In this document: positions 51,982 to 59,541 of the stretch, one piece after another
Layout: every line of letters starts with the position of its first letter
How positions within the stretch are numbered: position 1 is the stretch's first letter
The notes under the pieces: model-generated
Databases searched by the model: none
What the model saw: the letters and a program-made list of their open reading frames with translations, nothing else
Told to the model about the DNA's origin: nothing
Assembly: GCF_004345855.1 (NCBI RefSeq)
Contig: NZ_SLXN01000011.1
Span: forward strand, 1-64,000
DNA length: 64,000 bases
DNA from: Sphingomonas sp. BK235
GTDB taxonomy: Bacteria; Pseudomonadota; Alphaproteobacteria; Sphingomonadales; Sphingomonadaceae
Reading direction: 5' to 3'
Made by a program: the position numbers and the translations under genes

Positions 51982-53579
51982 CAGAAGCCCGCCGCCAGCC
52001 CGACGCGGCGCGGGTCGGCGCAGGAGTGCAGCCGGTCCGCGCCGTCGATGGCAATGCCCTCAAAATTGCCCGTCAGCACGCTGCGCGGATGGATCAGCTT
52101 GCTCCACAGCCGGCGCTCGCTTGTCCAGGCGAGGAAGCGTTCCTGGATCGCGGGGGTGAAGCCGCATTCCAGCGTGGTTCCGGGCTCCCACCCGCGCTCG
52201 GGGGTGTGCGGGCGCGTCCCGAACCGTGGTTCGTGCACCGATTCTGCAACGCTCATGCCGAAGTCCATCATGTTCACCAGGTTCTGAAGAATGCACGCGA
52301 CGAGCGATACCGACGGTGAGCCAGCGACGATCACTGGCCGACCCTGTGCCATCACGATCGTCGGCGCGAGATAGACCGTCGCGCGCGATCCAGGTTGCGG
52401 CAACAGGCGCTGGAAGAAGGATCCGCCGCCTGACAGCTGGAAACCCTCTGCGAACAGGCGATTCACCCAGGCGGACGCCATGTGCGAATGGGTGCAGCTC
52501 GCCACGTTGCGATCGGCGTCGACGACGGAGATGTGGATCGTCCCCGGCGTCGGCACCACGCGGCCTGTCGCGCGTGGCTCGTCGTTGCCCATTAGCGCGA
52601 GGCGGCGCTCGGCATGATCCTTCGACAGCAGCATGGCGATCGTGTCCGGCGCGGTCGCCAGATCGCCTTGCCGCGGCGGCGCGTAATAGACCTCGTTGTG
52701 GACGCGGATCAGCTGCCTGAGCGTATCGAAGTCGCGCGAGGCGGGCTCGCGCCGCCAGAGCTCGAGCCGTTCGAGCATGTTGAACGCCTCGATCAGCTGC
52801 AGCCCGCCGTCGTCCGGCGGCGGCGACCCGATCAGCTCGAAGTGGCGGTAGGTGCCGGTCAGTGGCCGTTGCAGCATCGGTCGATAGGCGTGGAAATCGT
52901 CCTGCGTGATGACGCCGCCGCCGCGCTGCGCCTCCGCGGCGTGCGCACGTGCAAAGTCGCCGAGCCAGTAGTCGTCGCCTTCGTCGCGCAGCCGCTCCAG
53001 CGTCCGCGCCACGCGATGCTGCCGGATCGTGTCACCCGGCTGGAGCAGCTCCCCGTCGGGCCAGAACACCTCCCGTCCCTGGTCGTGGGTGCCGAGATTC
53101 TCGAGATGCGCGTAGACGATGCCGTAGAGATAGGGGTTCAGCTCAAACCCGTCGCGCGCCACCTTTATCGCGGCGTCGAGCAAGCGTGCGACGGACGCTT
53201 TGCCCCAGCGCGCGGCGATGTCGGCGAAGGCGGGCCACCAGCCGGGCACGGGCACGCCCCGGCCGGTGGAAAGATCAGCGCCGCCATAACCCGGCAGCGG
53301 GGCGAGCGGCGCGTTGACGTTGCCGTTCACATATTGCGCAATGCCCGTGGCGGCATCGCGGTAGAGCATGCTCAGGCCGCCGGTGATCGCCGTCATGTGA
53401 GGCTCCACCACCAGCTGCATGGCAGCGGCGGCGAGCGCCGCGTCTGCCGCGTTGCCGCCCTCGCGCAGCACGTCCAGCGCGGCTTCGGTGGCCAGCGGAT
53501 GCGACGTCACCACTATTGCCCGCCCGGCCTCCACGGGTTGGCGGGAGCCGAAGCGGGCGAGGGGGGCAGCGCCTGTCAC
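51981..53579 (-). CDS. Gamma-glutamyltransferase-family Ntn hydrolase with altered substrate pocket
   Basis: The protein has 532 residues. The family fold is clear: TEAALDVLREGGNAADAALA, SPPPDDGGLQLIEAFNML, and autocleavage/nucleophile Thr347 in GTIHISVVDADRNV, with VNMMDFGMSVAESVHEPRF near the end. Residues that bind the gamma-glutamyl group in E. coli GGT are not conserved: Arg114 aligns with N87, Ser462-Ser463 with V402-Y403, and the oxyanion-hole Gly483-Gly484 with S423-V424. No signal peptide is visible, unlike classical GGT. It should self-process and hydrolyse an amide, but probably not glutathione. It is coupled to the transporter downstream and 7 bp from the receptor gene upstream. 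Confidence 0.87.
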   Translation of the reverse strand: MTGAAPLARFGSRQPVEAGRAIVVTSHPLATEAALDVLREGGNAADAALAAAAMQLVVEPHMTAITGGLSMLYRDAATGIAQYVNGNVNAPLAPLPGYGGADLSTGRGVPVPGWWPAFADIAARWGKASVARLLDAAIKVARDGFELNPYLYGIVYAHLENLGTHDQGREVFWPDGELLQPGDTIRQHRVARTLERLRDEGDDYWLGDFARAHAAEAQRGGGVITQDDFHAYRPMLQRPLTGTYRHFELIGSPPPDDGGLQLIEAFNMLERLELWRREPASRDFDTLRQLIRVHNEVYYAPPRQGDLATAPDTIAMLLSKDHAERRLALMGNDEPRATGRVVPTPGTIHISVVDADRNVASCTHSHMASAWVNRLFAEGFQLSGGGSFFQRLLPQPGSRATVYLAPTIVMAQGRPVIVAGSPSVSLVACILQNLVNMMDFGMSVAESVHEPRFGTRPHTPERGWEPGTTLECGFTPAIQERFLAWTSERRLWSKLIHPRSVLTGNFEGIAIDGADRLHSCADPRRVGLAAGF

Positions 53580-53586
53580 GACCAGA

Positions 53587-56448
53587 TCAGCCGAAATGCG
53601 CCGAGACCTGGACGTACATGTAACGTCCGAGGATGTCGTAGGTTCGGAAGTCGCGCGTCAGCGGGTCGACCCCGCGATCAAGCAGGTTGTTCACGCCGAT
53701 CGTCATCCTGACGCCCTGTTCGAAGTCGTAGCCGGCCGACAGGTCGACGTAGTTCGCGGCGCCGATCTCGTAGCGGCACGTCACGGGGCCGCTCGCCGCT
53801 TGCGCCGTCTTGGCGGTGGTACCCGCGCAGGCGGTGCCGGCCGCGGTGTCGAGGTTGCGCACGTCGACGCCCGAAATGAAGCGGTGCCGCGCCATCAGCG
53901 CGAACCCGCCGGCGTCGAAGTTGACCATCGTCAGCGAGCGGAACTTGGCGAAGTTGCCTTCGCCGCCGGCGGTGGAGTCGCGGTAGAAGCCGGCATAGTC
54001 GATCGCCGTGGTCGGCTGTGCGGAGATCGCAGTCGACCGGTAGCTGTCGGTATAGGTGCCGTCGAAGCTGAGGCGGAACGTCCCGATGTCGGTTGGCTGG
54101 CTGTACTTCACGGACACGTCCACGCCCGCGGTGCGGATGCCGCCGATATTCTCGCGCAGGTTGCTGATGTTGGTGATCTGACCCAAGCCGTTGCGGCTGA
54201 CCAGCGCGCAATATTGCGCGATGTTCTGCCGGTAGCACAGGTCGAGGACGGTCTGCGCGCCCGGTGCGCCGATGGCGCCCTTGATGTCGTATTGCCAGTA
54301 ATCGGCCGACAGCGTCAGGCGGCGCAGGAACGACGGGCTGAACACCGCGCCGGCGGTCAGCGTGTTGCCCGTTTCCGGCGACAGGTTCGGGTTGCCGCCG
54401 TTGGTGGTCGGGGGCTGGCGGTCGCCGATGAAGCCCGCGGGTACGGCGGCGCAGGCGCCGGATCCGGCCGCCGGCGCGTTGCACGGATCGGTGATTGTCG
54501 GGGTGTCGCCGTACTGGCCCGAATAAAGATCCTCGATCGTCGGCGAGCGGAATACACGGGCGTAGGTGCCGCGAATCAGCAAGTCGCTGACTGGACGGTA
54601 TTGCGCCCCCACCTTGTAGTTGGTCGTGCCGCCGAACGTGGAATAATCCGAGTAGCGCACACCGGCGTTGACATCGAGTGACTGGATCAGCGGCACGTCG
54701 CGCAGCAGAGGAACGTTGACCTCGCCATAGACTTCCTTGACGTTGTAGCTGCCCTTGACCGCCGTCTCGTACTGCACGTCCATCAGCTTGTTGGCGAGCA
54801 GGTAGTCGGGGGCGTATTCCGACGACAGCTTGCGATACTCGCCGCCGACTGCGATCCCGACCGGGCCTGCCGGCAGGGTGAAGAGCGTGCCGGTGACGTT
54901 GGCGAGCACGTCGTGCTGCGAGCTCTTCCAGTTGCTGTGCAGCCCCGGCGAAATCGCGGTCAGCGCCCCGACTGGAATCTCGCTGAAGATGTTGATCGGG
55001 GTGCAGCCGGAGATTGTCGCGCCCGGTACGCCGCAGCGCGCGGTGCCGCCGGCGTCGACGAAGGACGGGCCGATCGCCGCCTGGATGGCGGGCAGATAGA
55101 TGCTTCCGGTGCGCGTGCCCTGGATCCGCTGGTCGGCGTAACTGTAGTTCACGTCCCAGTCGAAGTCGCCGATCTTGCCCTTCAGCCCGGTGCTGAGCTG
55201 CACGTCGTCGCGATCGTAGGTGCGGATGCGCTGGCCGTTGTTTACGAGGCGTTGGCGCACGTCGGGGATATCGACGCCGAACGGATTGTAGATGCTACGT
55301 CCCGAGATGGTGACGCCATACGCCTGGGTTTGAAAGTAGTCCGACGCCAGCGTCGAGTCGGATAGTGTATGGGTGTAGAAGCCACTGGCATAAAGCGACA
55401 AATTGTCGGCCAGTTTGTAGGTGCCGCTGCCGAATACGCTGTAGCGTTCTTGCGGGGTCAGCAGCTGCGTTTCGACGCGGTCGTTGTAGGTGTCGTTGAC
55501 GTCACCGGCGCCAATGAAGCAGCGGAAGTCCCCGGCGCTAGTGCCGGCCGCGCCGGTGGCGCGCGTGACGAAGACCGCGCTTGCCGCGACATTGCCGGGA
55601 TTGGAACAATTCAGGCCTGGGTTGGCGGCTACCGCCGCGCTGCGCGGAACGGTGAAGCGGCCAGTTGGGGTAGCGGGCGATCCGGCAAAGACCAGGTTGC
55701 CGTTGGTCAGCGCATAGGGCGTGTCGGCCCAGTCGCGGGCTGTATTCAGCATCGGCTGCTGCTTCATGTAGGTGCCGCCGACCATCAGGCTTCCCCGATC
55801 GAAGCTGTGCGCGATCGATCCCTGCAGGTTCAACGACGGCACGTCGCCCTTGTCGCTGATGCCATAATAGGCGGACAGGTCGACCCCGCTGGCCTTGCGC
55901 TTAGTGATGAAGTTGACCACGCCGGCGATCGCATCCGAGCCGTAGATGGCCGACGCACCGTCCTTGAGCACCTCGACGCGCTCGATCATGTTCGCCGGCA
56001 ACGCGTTGACGTCACGCGCGAAGAAGCGAACACCGTCGATCAGCAGGAGCGTGCGGTCCGCGCCGAGCCCGCGCAGCGAGATGTCCGACCGGCCAGTGCC
56101 TCCGTAGCTGTTGTCGGCCGGGCTCATGCCGCCGCCCGCAATGTTGGGCAATTGGCGCACGATGTCGCCGACCGTTGCGAAGCCACTTTCCTGGATCTGC
56201 TCCTGGCCAAAGGTAAAGACCGGACTCGCCGTCTCGCCGTCGATGCGCCGGATGCGGCTGCCGGTGACGACGATGTCGCTCTGGTCAGCCCCGGAAGAGG
56301 GGTCTGCGGCCTGGTCGCCGACGGTGGTGTCGGCGGGCGCCGCGGTCTGTGCGACGGCGTCCGCCACCTGTGCCGCTGTGGTCCCGGGCAGCTGCGCGAC
56401 CGTGACCAGCGCCGTTGCCGCCATCAACCGGAACTTCAGTTCAGTCAT
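53587..56448 (-). CDS. TonB-dependent receptor (large, sphingomonad type)
   Basis: This 953-residue outer-membrane receptor starts at ATG 56448. It has a signal peptide, TonB box DIVVTGSRIRR, and a plug with ATVGDIVRQLPN and ERVEVLKDGASAIYGSDAIAGVVNFI. A long barrel has Cys-containing outer loops, and the C-terminal strand ends VQVSAHFG. The GSRI/DGASAIYGSDAIAG variety is common among sphingomonad receptors for sugars, peptides and other nutrients, not siderophores. It is the first gene of the leftward arm, preceded by two or three GntR-type operators. Confidence 0.93.
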   Translation of the reverse strand: MTELKFRLMAATALVTVAQLPGTTAAQVADAVAQTAAPADTTVGDQAADPSSGADQSDIVVTGSRIRRIDGETASPVFTFGQEQIQESGFATVGDIVRQLPNIAGGGMSPADNSYGGTGRSDISLRGLGADRTLLLIDGVRFFARDVNALPANMIERVEVLKDGASAIYGSDAIAGVVNFITKRKASGVDLSAYYGISDKGDVPSLNLQGSIAHSFDRGSLMVGGTYMKQQPMLNTARDWADTPYALTNGNLVFAGSPATPTGRFTVPRSAAVAANPGLNCSNPGNVAASAVFVTRATGAAGTSAGDFRCFIGAGDVNDTYNDRVETQLLTPQERYSVFGSGTYKLADNLSLYASGFYTHTLSDSTLASDYFQTQAYGVTISGRSIYNPFGVDIPDVRQRLVNNGQRIRTYDRDDVQLSTGLKGKIGDFDWDVNYSYADQRIQGTRTGSIYLPAIQAAIGPSFVDAGGTARCGVPGATISGCTPINIFSEIPVGALTAISPGLHSNWKSSQHDVLANVTGTLFTLPAGPVGIAVGGEYRKLSSEYAPDYLLANKLMDVQYETAVKGSYNVKEVYGEVNVPLLRDVPLIQSLDVNAGVRYSDYSTFGGTTNYKVGAQYRPVSDLLIRGTYARVFRSPTIEDLYSGQYGDTPTITDPCNAPAAGSGACAAVPAGFIGDRQPPTTNGGNPNLSPETGNTLTAGAVFSPSFLRRLTLSADYWQYDIKGAIGAPGAQTVLDLCYRQNIAQYCALVSRNGLGQITNISNLRENIGGIRTAGVDVSVKYSQPTDIGTFRLSFDGTYTDSYRSTAISAQPTTAIDYAGFYRDSTAGGEGNFAKFRSLTMVNFDAGGFALMARHRFISGVDVRNLDTAAGTACAGTTAKTAQAASGPVTCRYEIGAANYVDLSAGYDFEQGVRMTIGVNNLLDRGVDPLTRDFRTYDILGRYMYVQVSAHFG

Positions 56449-56553
56449 AAGACGCCCCCCTCGATGTTCGGCGGGTCTTCTCCGAAGGGTCGAGCGCACA
56501 CGGCGGTGGTCGGTGGTACGCGCCGGTTGCAGCGCGGCCGTTCCTCTACCGTC

Positions 56554-56673
56554 TGTGCTAGACCAACTCGTCCAGCCGCGTTTAATTTCCACGGCAAACT
56601 TGCTATTGGACTATACCAGCTGGCAAGGGCTTTTTCACGCAAGCGTAATTTTTTCCCCGATTGGTATAGTCCC
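56554..56673. promoter_or_regulatory. Operator cluster for the GntR regulator, upstream of the receptor gene
   Basis: Three related 12-mers stand in the gap between the GntR gene and the receptor gene. TGTGCTAGACCA is at 56554-56565. TGGACTATACCA is at 56607-56618, whose complement reads TGGTATAGTCCA. TGGTATAGTCCC is at 56662-56673. They resemble each other, the site before the deglycase gene (57615-57626), and the NagR/DasR-type consensus TGGTCTAGACCA for HutC-subfamily GntR proteins. The last two are in opposite written orientation and about 55 bp apart. Confidence 0.68.
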
Positions 56674-56735
56674 GCGCCGTGACGCGGGTCGACCAGGTAC
56701 CTGGATGAAGGATCGCGACTCGGCGAGGATGCCGG

Positions 56736-57521
56736 TTAACTGATGGAGGTGCGCGGCATCTCAGTCTGGGCGGTTTTGAAGATGACCAGCTTCGGGTGGT
56801 TCACGGATCGCATGAACTCGATCGGGCGACCCGTCTCGTCGGTTACGGAGAGTTGCAGCGACAGGCAGGCGGTACCTTGCGCCAGATCGAGCAAGCGCGC
56901 TTCCATCTCCGAGCAGTTCGCTACGCCGATCTCGCGCTCGCCGCGCATGGCGCCGATCCCGAACCGATTGTGCAGCAGGCTGTACAGCGACTCGCCCGCC
57001 ATGAGGTCCTGCGCGGCCAGATCTGGCACCAGTTCTAGCGGCAGATGGCTCGTTTCGATGCACACGGGGGTGCCGTTTGCCGTCCACAGGCGGCGAAATA
57101 CAACGATGTCAGCGCCTTCTGCCAGCTTCAGGCGCCCAGCTATCTTGGCGGAAGCGCGTGCCTGCTCGAAGTGCAGCAGCTTGTTGCCCGCCGTGCCGCC
57201 GCCAGCCTGGATGATCCGACGAATGCCCTGTGACGCGAACGCATCGATCGGTCGGGTCACGCGCGGAGCAGGGATTCGAGTTCCGCTGGTGCCGTTACGC
57301 TCCAGCAGGCCGATCGTGATGAGACCCTCGATTGCCTTGCGCACGGTCATGCGATTGCGGCCCAGCTGGTCGGCCAGCATGCGCTCAGAGGGGATGCGAT
57401 CGCCCGGGCTATAATCCGGACCGGCGATCAAGTCCTGTATATGAGCCTGGATCTGGCGATAGGCCGGCATGGCGCTATCTGCGGCCTCTGCGTGCGCGTC
57501 GGTTGAGTGTGCTGTCCCCAT
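56736..57521 (-). CDS. GntR-family (HutC subfamily) regulator of the deglycase locus
   Basis: The protein has 261 residues from ATG 57521; the frame is open further upstream to 57605, but homologues do not need that extension. The winged HTH reads PAYRQIQAHIQDLIAGPDYSPGDRIPSERMLADQLGRNRMTVRKAIEGL. The UTRA effector domain follows (VVFRRLWTANGTPVCIETSHLPLELVPDL, then LSLQLSVTDETGRPIEFMRSV). FrlR and NagR belong to this subfamily and respond to sugar phosphates, so fructosyl-6-phosphate compounds are a plausible inducer. It sits between the two arms it would control. Confidence 0.92.
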   Translation of the reverse strand: MGTAHSTDAHAEAADSAMPAYRQIQAHIQDLIAGPDYSPGDRIPSERMLADQLGRNRMTVRKAIEGLITIGLLERNGTSGTRIPAPRVTRPIDAFASQGIRRIIQAGGGTAGNKLLHFEQARASAKIAGRLKLAEGADIVVFRRLWTANGTPVCIETSHLPLELVPDLAAQDLMAGESLYSLLHNRFGIGAMRGEREIGVANCSEMEARLLDLAQGTACLSLQLSVTDETGRPIEFMRSVNHPKLVIFKTAQTEMPRTSIS

Positions 57522-57614
57522 CGTCGTAGCATGCTCCAGTTGCTGATCGGGTATATGCCCTCTGACGGCGATTTTGTACCGATATAAAAATCTGGTGGAC
57601 TCCAAGCTAATAAC

Positions 57615-57626
57615 TGGTCTAGTCCA
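57615..57626. promoter_or_regulatory. GntR operator upstream of the deglycase gene
   Basis: TGGTCTAGTCCA matches the NagR/DasR-type consensus TGGTCTAGACCA at 11 of 12 positions. It lies 29 bp before the deglycase ATG, where it would block transcription. A looser relative, TGGTGGACTCCA, is at 57594-57605. The same gap also serves the divergent regulator gene, so autoregulation is likely. Confidence 0.68.
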
Positions 57627-57654
57627 GCTGCGACGATATCAAGGGGAACCAGTA

Positions 57655-58668
57655 ATGGCTTTGGAGATCACGCTCGAAGGCGTCGTCGACACGCTGGAAC
57701 ATGCCGTCTCGCAGCTGCCCGACGCCTTTGCCTTTGGCGAGCAGGTCGCCAACAAGATCGATCGCATCTATTTCGTCGCGCACGGCTCGGCCAACCGCGC
57801 GATGCAGGGAATGGCGTACTGGATCGAGCACTACAGCCCGACGATCGAAGTGCGCCGCTACTTTCCGTCCGAGTTCGTGACGCAGGATCCGCCCAAGCTG
57901 GACGAACGAACGCTCGTCTTCCTCGCCTCAAAGTCCGGCACCACGCCGGAGACGGTGCTGGCGGCCGATTACCTGAAGGACAAGCCGTGCCAGGTGGTTG
58001 GCTTCACGCTGAAGGGGGACAGCCCGCTGGCACAGAAGTCGCCGAAGGTGTTTTTGGGCGGCGACACCAGCGAGTCGTTCGTTGCGCTGTTCATGCTGAT
58101 GCAGGCAGTGGTCGGCGGCGTGCTGAAGGGGCGCGACGGTTGGTCGCTGGGCGATGAGCTTTTGTCGTCGCTCGCCGCGTTGCCGCGTTCGATCGCGGAG
58201 GCCGCGATTGGCAACGACGCGCGCGCGCTGGCGGACGCACGAACCTATTATCAGGACGAGAACATTTACCACGTCGCGTCCGGCCCAGGCTTCACCCCTG
58301 CCTATGTATTCGGCGTGTGCATTCTGATGGAGATGCTGTGGCTGCACAGCTACCCGATCGAGGCGGCTGAATTTTTCCACGGTCCGTTCGAGATCACCGA
58401 TGAGAAAACCCCTTTCATTCTAATTGTGGGCGAGGATCCCAGCCGCCCGCTGATGGAGCGGGTTTTGCGATTCTGCGAGAAGAACGCGCGCCGCGTGATG
58501 ATCTATGACTCGCGCGACTTCGCCATGCCTGGCGTTGCGCCTAAAATTCGCCCGATCGTCGCACCCTATGTTCTCCAAGCCGCGTTGAAGCGTCTGTCGG
58601 AGCATCTGTCCGACCTGCGCGGCCAGCCGCTGTCAACGCGACGCTATATGTGGAAGACCGAATACTGA
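57655..58668 (+). CDS. FrlB-like SIS-domain sugar-phosphate deglycase
   Basis: This 337-residue cytosolic protein has two SIS domains (IYFVAHGSANRAMQG; LASKSGTTPETV). It resembles FrlB, which splits fructoselysine 6-phosphate into lysine and glucose 6-phosphate, more than GlmS: it lacks the glutaminase domain and has the deglycase segment IEAAEFFHGPFEI, with E239 and H242 where FrlB has its catalytic Glu and His (ESGEFRHGPLEI). The C-terminus (RRYMWKTEY) also parallels FrlB. The start follows AAGGGGA. It is first in a four-gene rightward operon with an FrlD-like kinase 12 bp downstream. The amino compound released is unknown. Confidence 0.88.
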   Translation: MALEITLEGVVDTLEHAVSQLPDAFAFGEQVANKIDRIYFVAHGSANRAMQGMAYWIEHYSPTIEVRRYFPSEFVTQDPPKLDERTLVFLASKSGTTPETVLAADYLKDKPCQVVGFTLKGDSPLAQKSPKVFLGGDTSESFVALFMLMQAVVGGVLKGRDGWSLGDELLSSLAALPRSIAEAAIGNDARALADARTYYQDENIYHVASGPGFTPAYVFGVCILMEMLWLHSYPIEAAEFFHGPFEITDEKTPFILIVGEDPSRPLMERVLRFCEKNARRVMIYDSRDFAMPGVAPKIRPIVAPYVLQAALKRLSEHLSDLRGQPLSTRRYMWKTEY

Positions 58669-58680
58669 GGGTCTGAACCG

Positions 58681-59520
58681 ATGCGTCGCATTCTTGGCCT
58701 CGGTGATAATACGGTCGACACCTATGTCGATCATGGTCTCCAGTATCCCGGCGGCAACGCCGTCAACGTCGCGGTCATGGCTGCACGATTGGGAGCAGCG
58801 ACCGGCTATCTCGGCTGCGTAGGGGAGGACGAGGGTGGCGCGCTCGTCCATACATCGCTGCTGGCGGAGGGCGTGGACGTGGCTCGGCTGCGGACACGGG
58901 CTGGTGCAAACGCGCGTGCCTTCATCGGCCATGTCGACGGCGACCGGCAGTTTCTGCGGACCGAGCCGGGAGTGCGAGCCGATTATCGCTGGGAGGACGC
59001 CGACTTCGCCTACATGGCGCAGTACGACCACGTGCATACCAGCATCTACAGCCAGCTCGACGACGTGCTGCCGCTGGTGGCCCGCGCCGTGCCGTCCGTT
59101 TCGATCGACGGGTCTAATCGCTGGTCGGTCGAATGGCTCGCACGGGTTTTGCCGCACGTCCGGATCGTGTTCCTGTCGGCGGCCGACGTACCGTCGTCGG
59201 AGCTCGACGCGCTGATTACGCACTGCCTTCGGCTGGGGCCGGAAGCGGTGGTGGCTACGCGGGGCGGCGCAGGCGCGGTTGGAGCCACGAAGGACCAGCG
59301 ACTGGTCCAGGCGGCGCTGCCGACCGAGGTGGTCGACACGCTGGGGGCTGGGGACGGCTTCATCTCCGGCTTTCTCGTGAGTTACCTTAGCGGTGCGTCG
59401 CTCCGCTACGCGCTTGGCGCGGGGGCGGCCTATGCGGCGCGAGTCTGCACCTGGCACGGCGGCTACGGACATGACGCACGCTGGACTGGAGACGTGGCGG
59501 TGACGGCCGCGGGACAATAA
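58681..59520 (+). CDS. FrlD-like PfkB-family sugar kinase
   Basis: This 279-residue kinase opens RRILGLGDNTVDTYVDHGLQYPGGNAVNVAV, almost the FrlD opening (IGDNCVD...FSGGNAVNVAVY). It also keeps AQYDHVHTSIYS and the ATP/catalytic motif VDTLGAGDGFISGF with its Asp base. FrlD phosphorylates fructoselysine at O-6 before FrlB cleaves it. The pairing with the deglycase gene 12 bp upstream makes the same two-step Amadori pathway likely, though the order of genes and absence of an FrlC epimerase differ from E. coli. Confidence 0.88.
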   Translation: MRRILGLGDNTVDTYVDHGLQYPGGNAVNVAVMAARLGAATGYLGCVGEDEGGALVHTSLLAEGVDVARLRTRAGANARAFIGHVDGDRQFLRTEPGVRADYRWEDADFAYMAQYDHVHTSIYSQLDDVLPLVARAVPSVSIDGSNRWSVEWLARVLPHVRIVFLSAADVPSSELDALITHCLRLGPEAVVATRGGAGAVGATKDQRLVQAALPTEVVDTLGAGDGFISGFLVSYLSGASLRYALGAGAAYAARVCTWHGGYGHDARWTGDVAVTAAGQ

Positions 59521-59541
59521 TTTTGTTCAGAGGGGAATAAC

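Noticed and set aside
57594..57605. TGGTGGACTCCA as a further GntR operator
   Set aside because: Only the outer halves match the dyad and the centre (GGAC) departs from the TA-centred sites, so I kept it as a weak relative and not as a called site.
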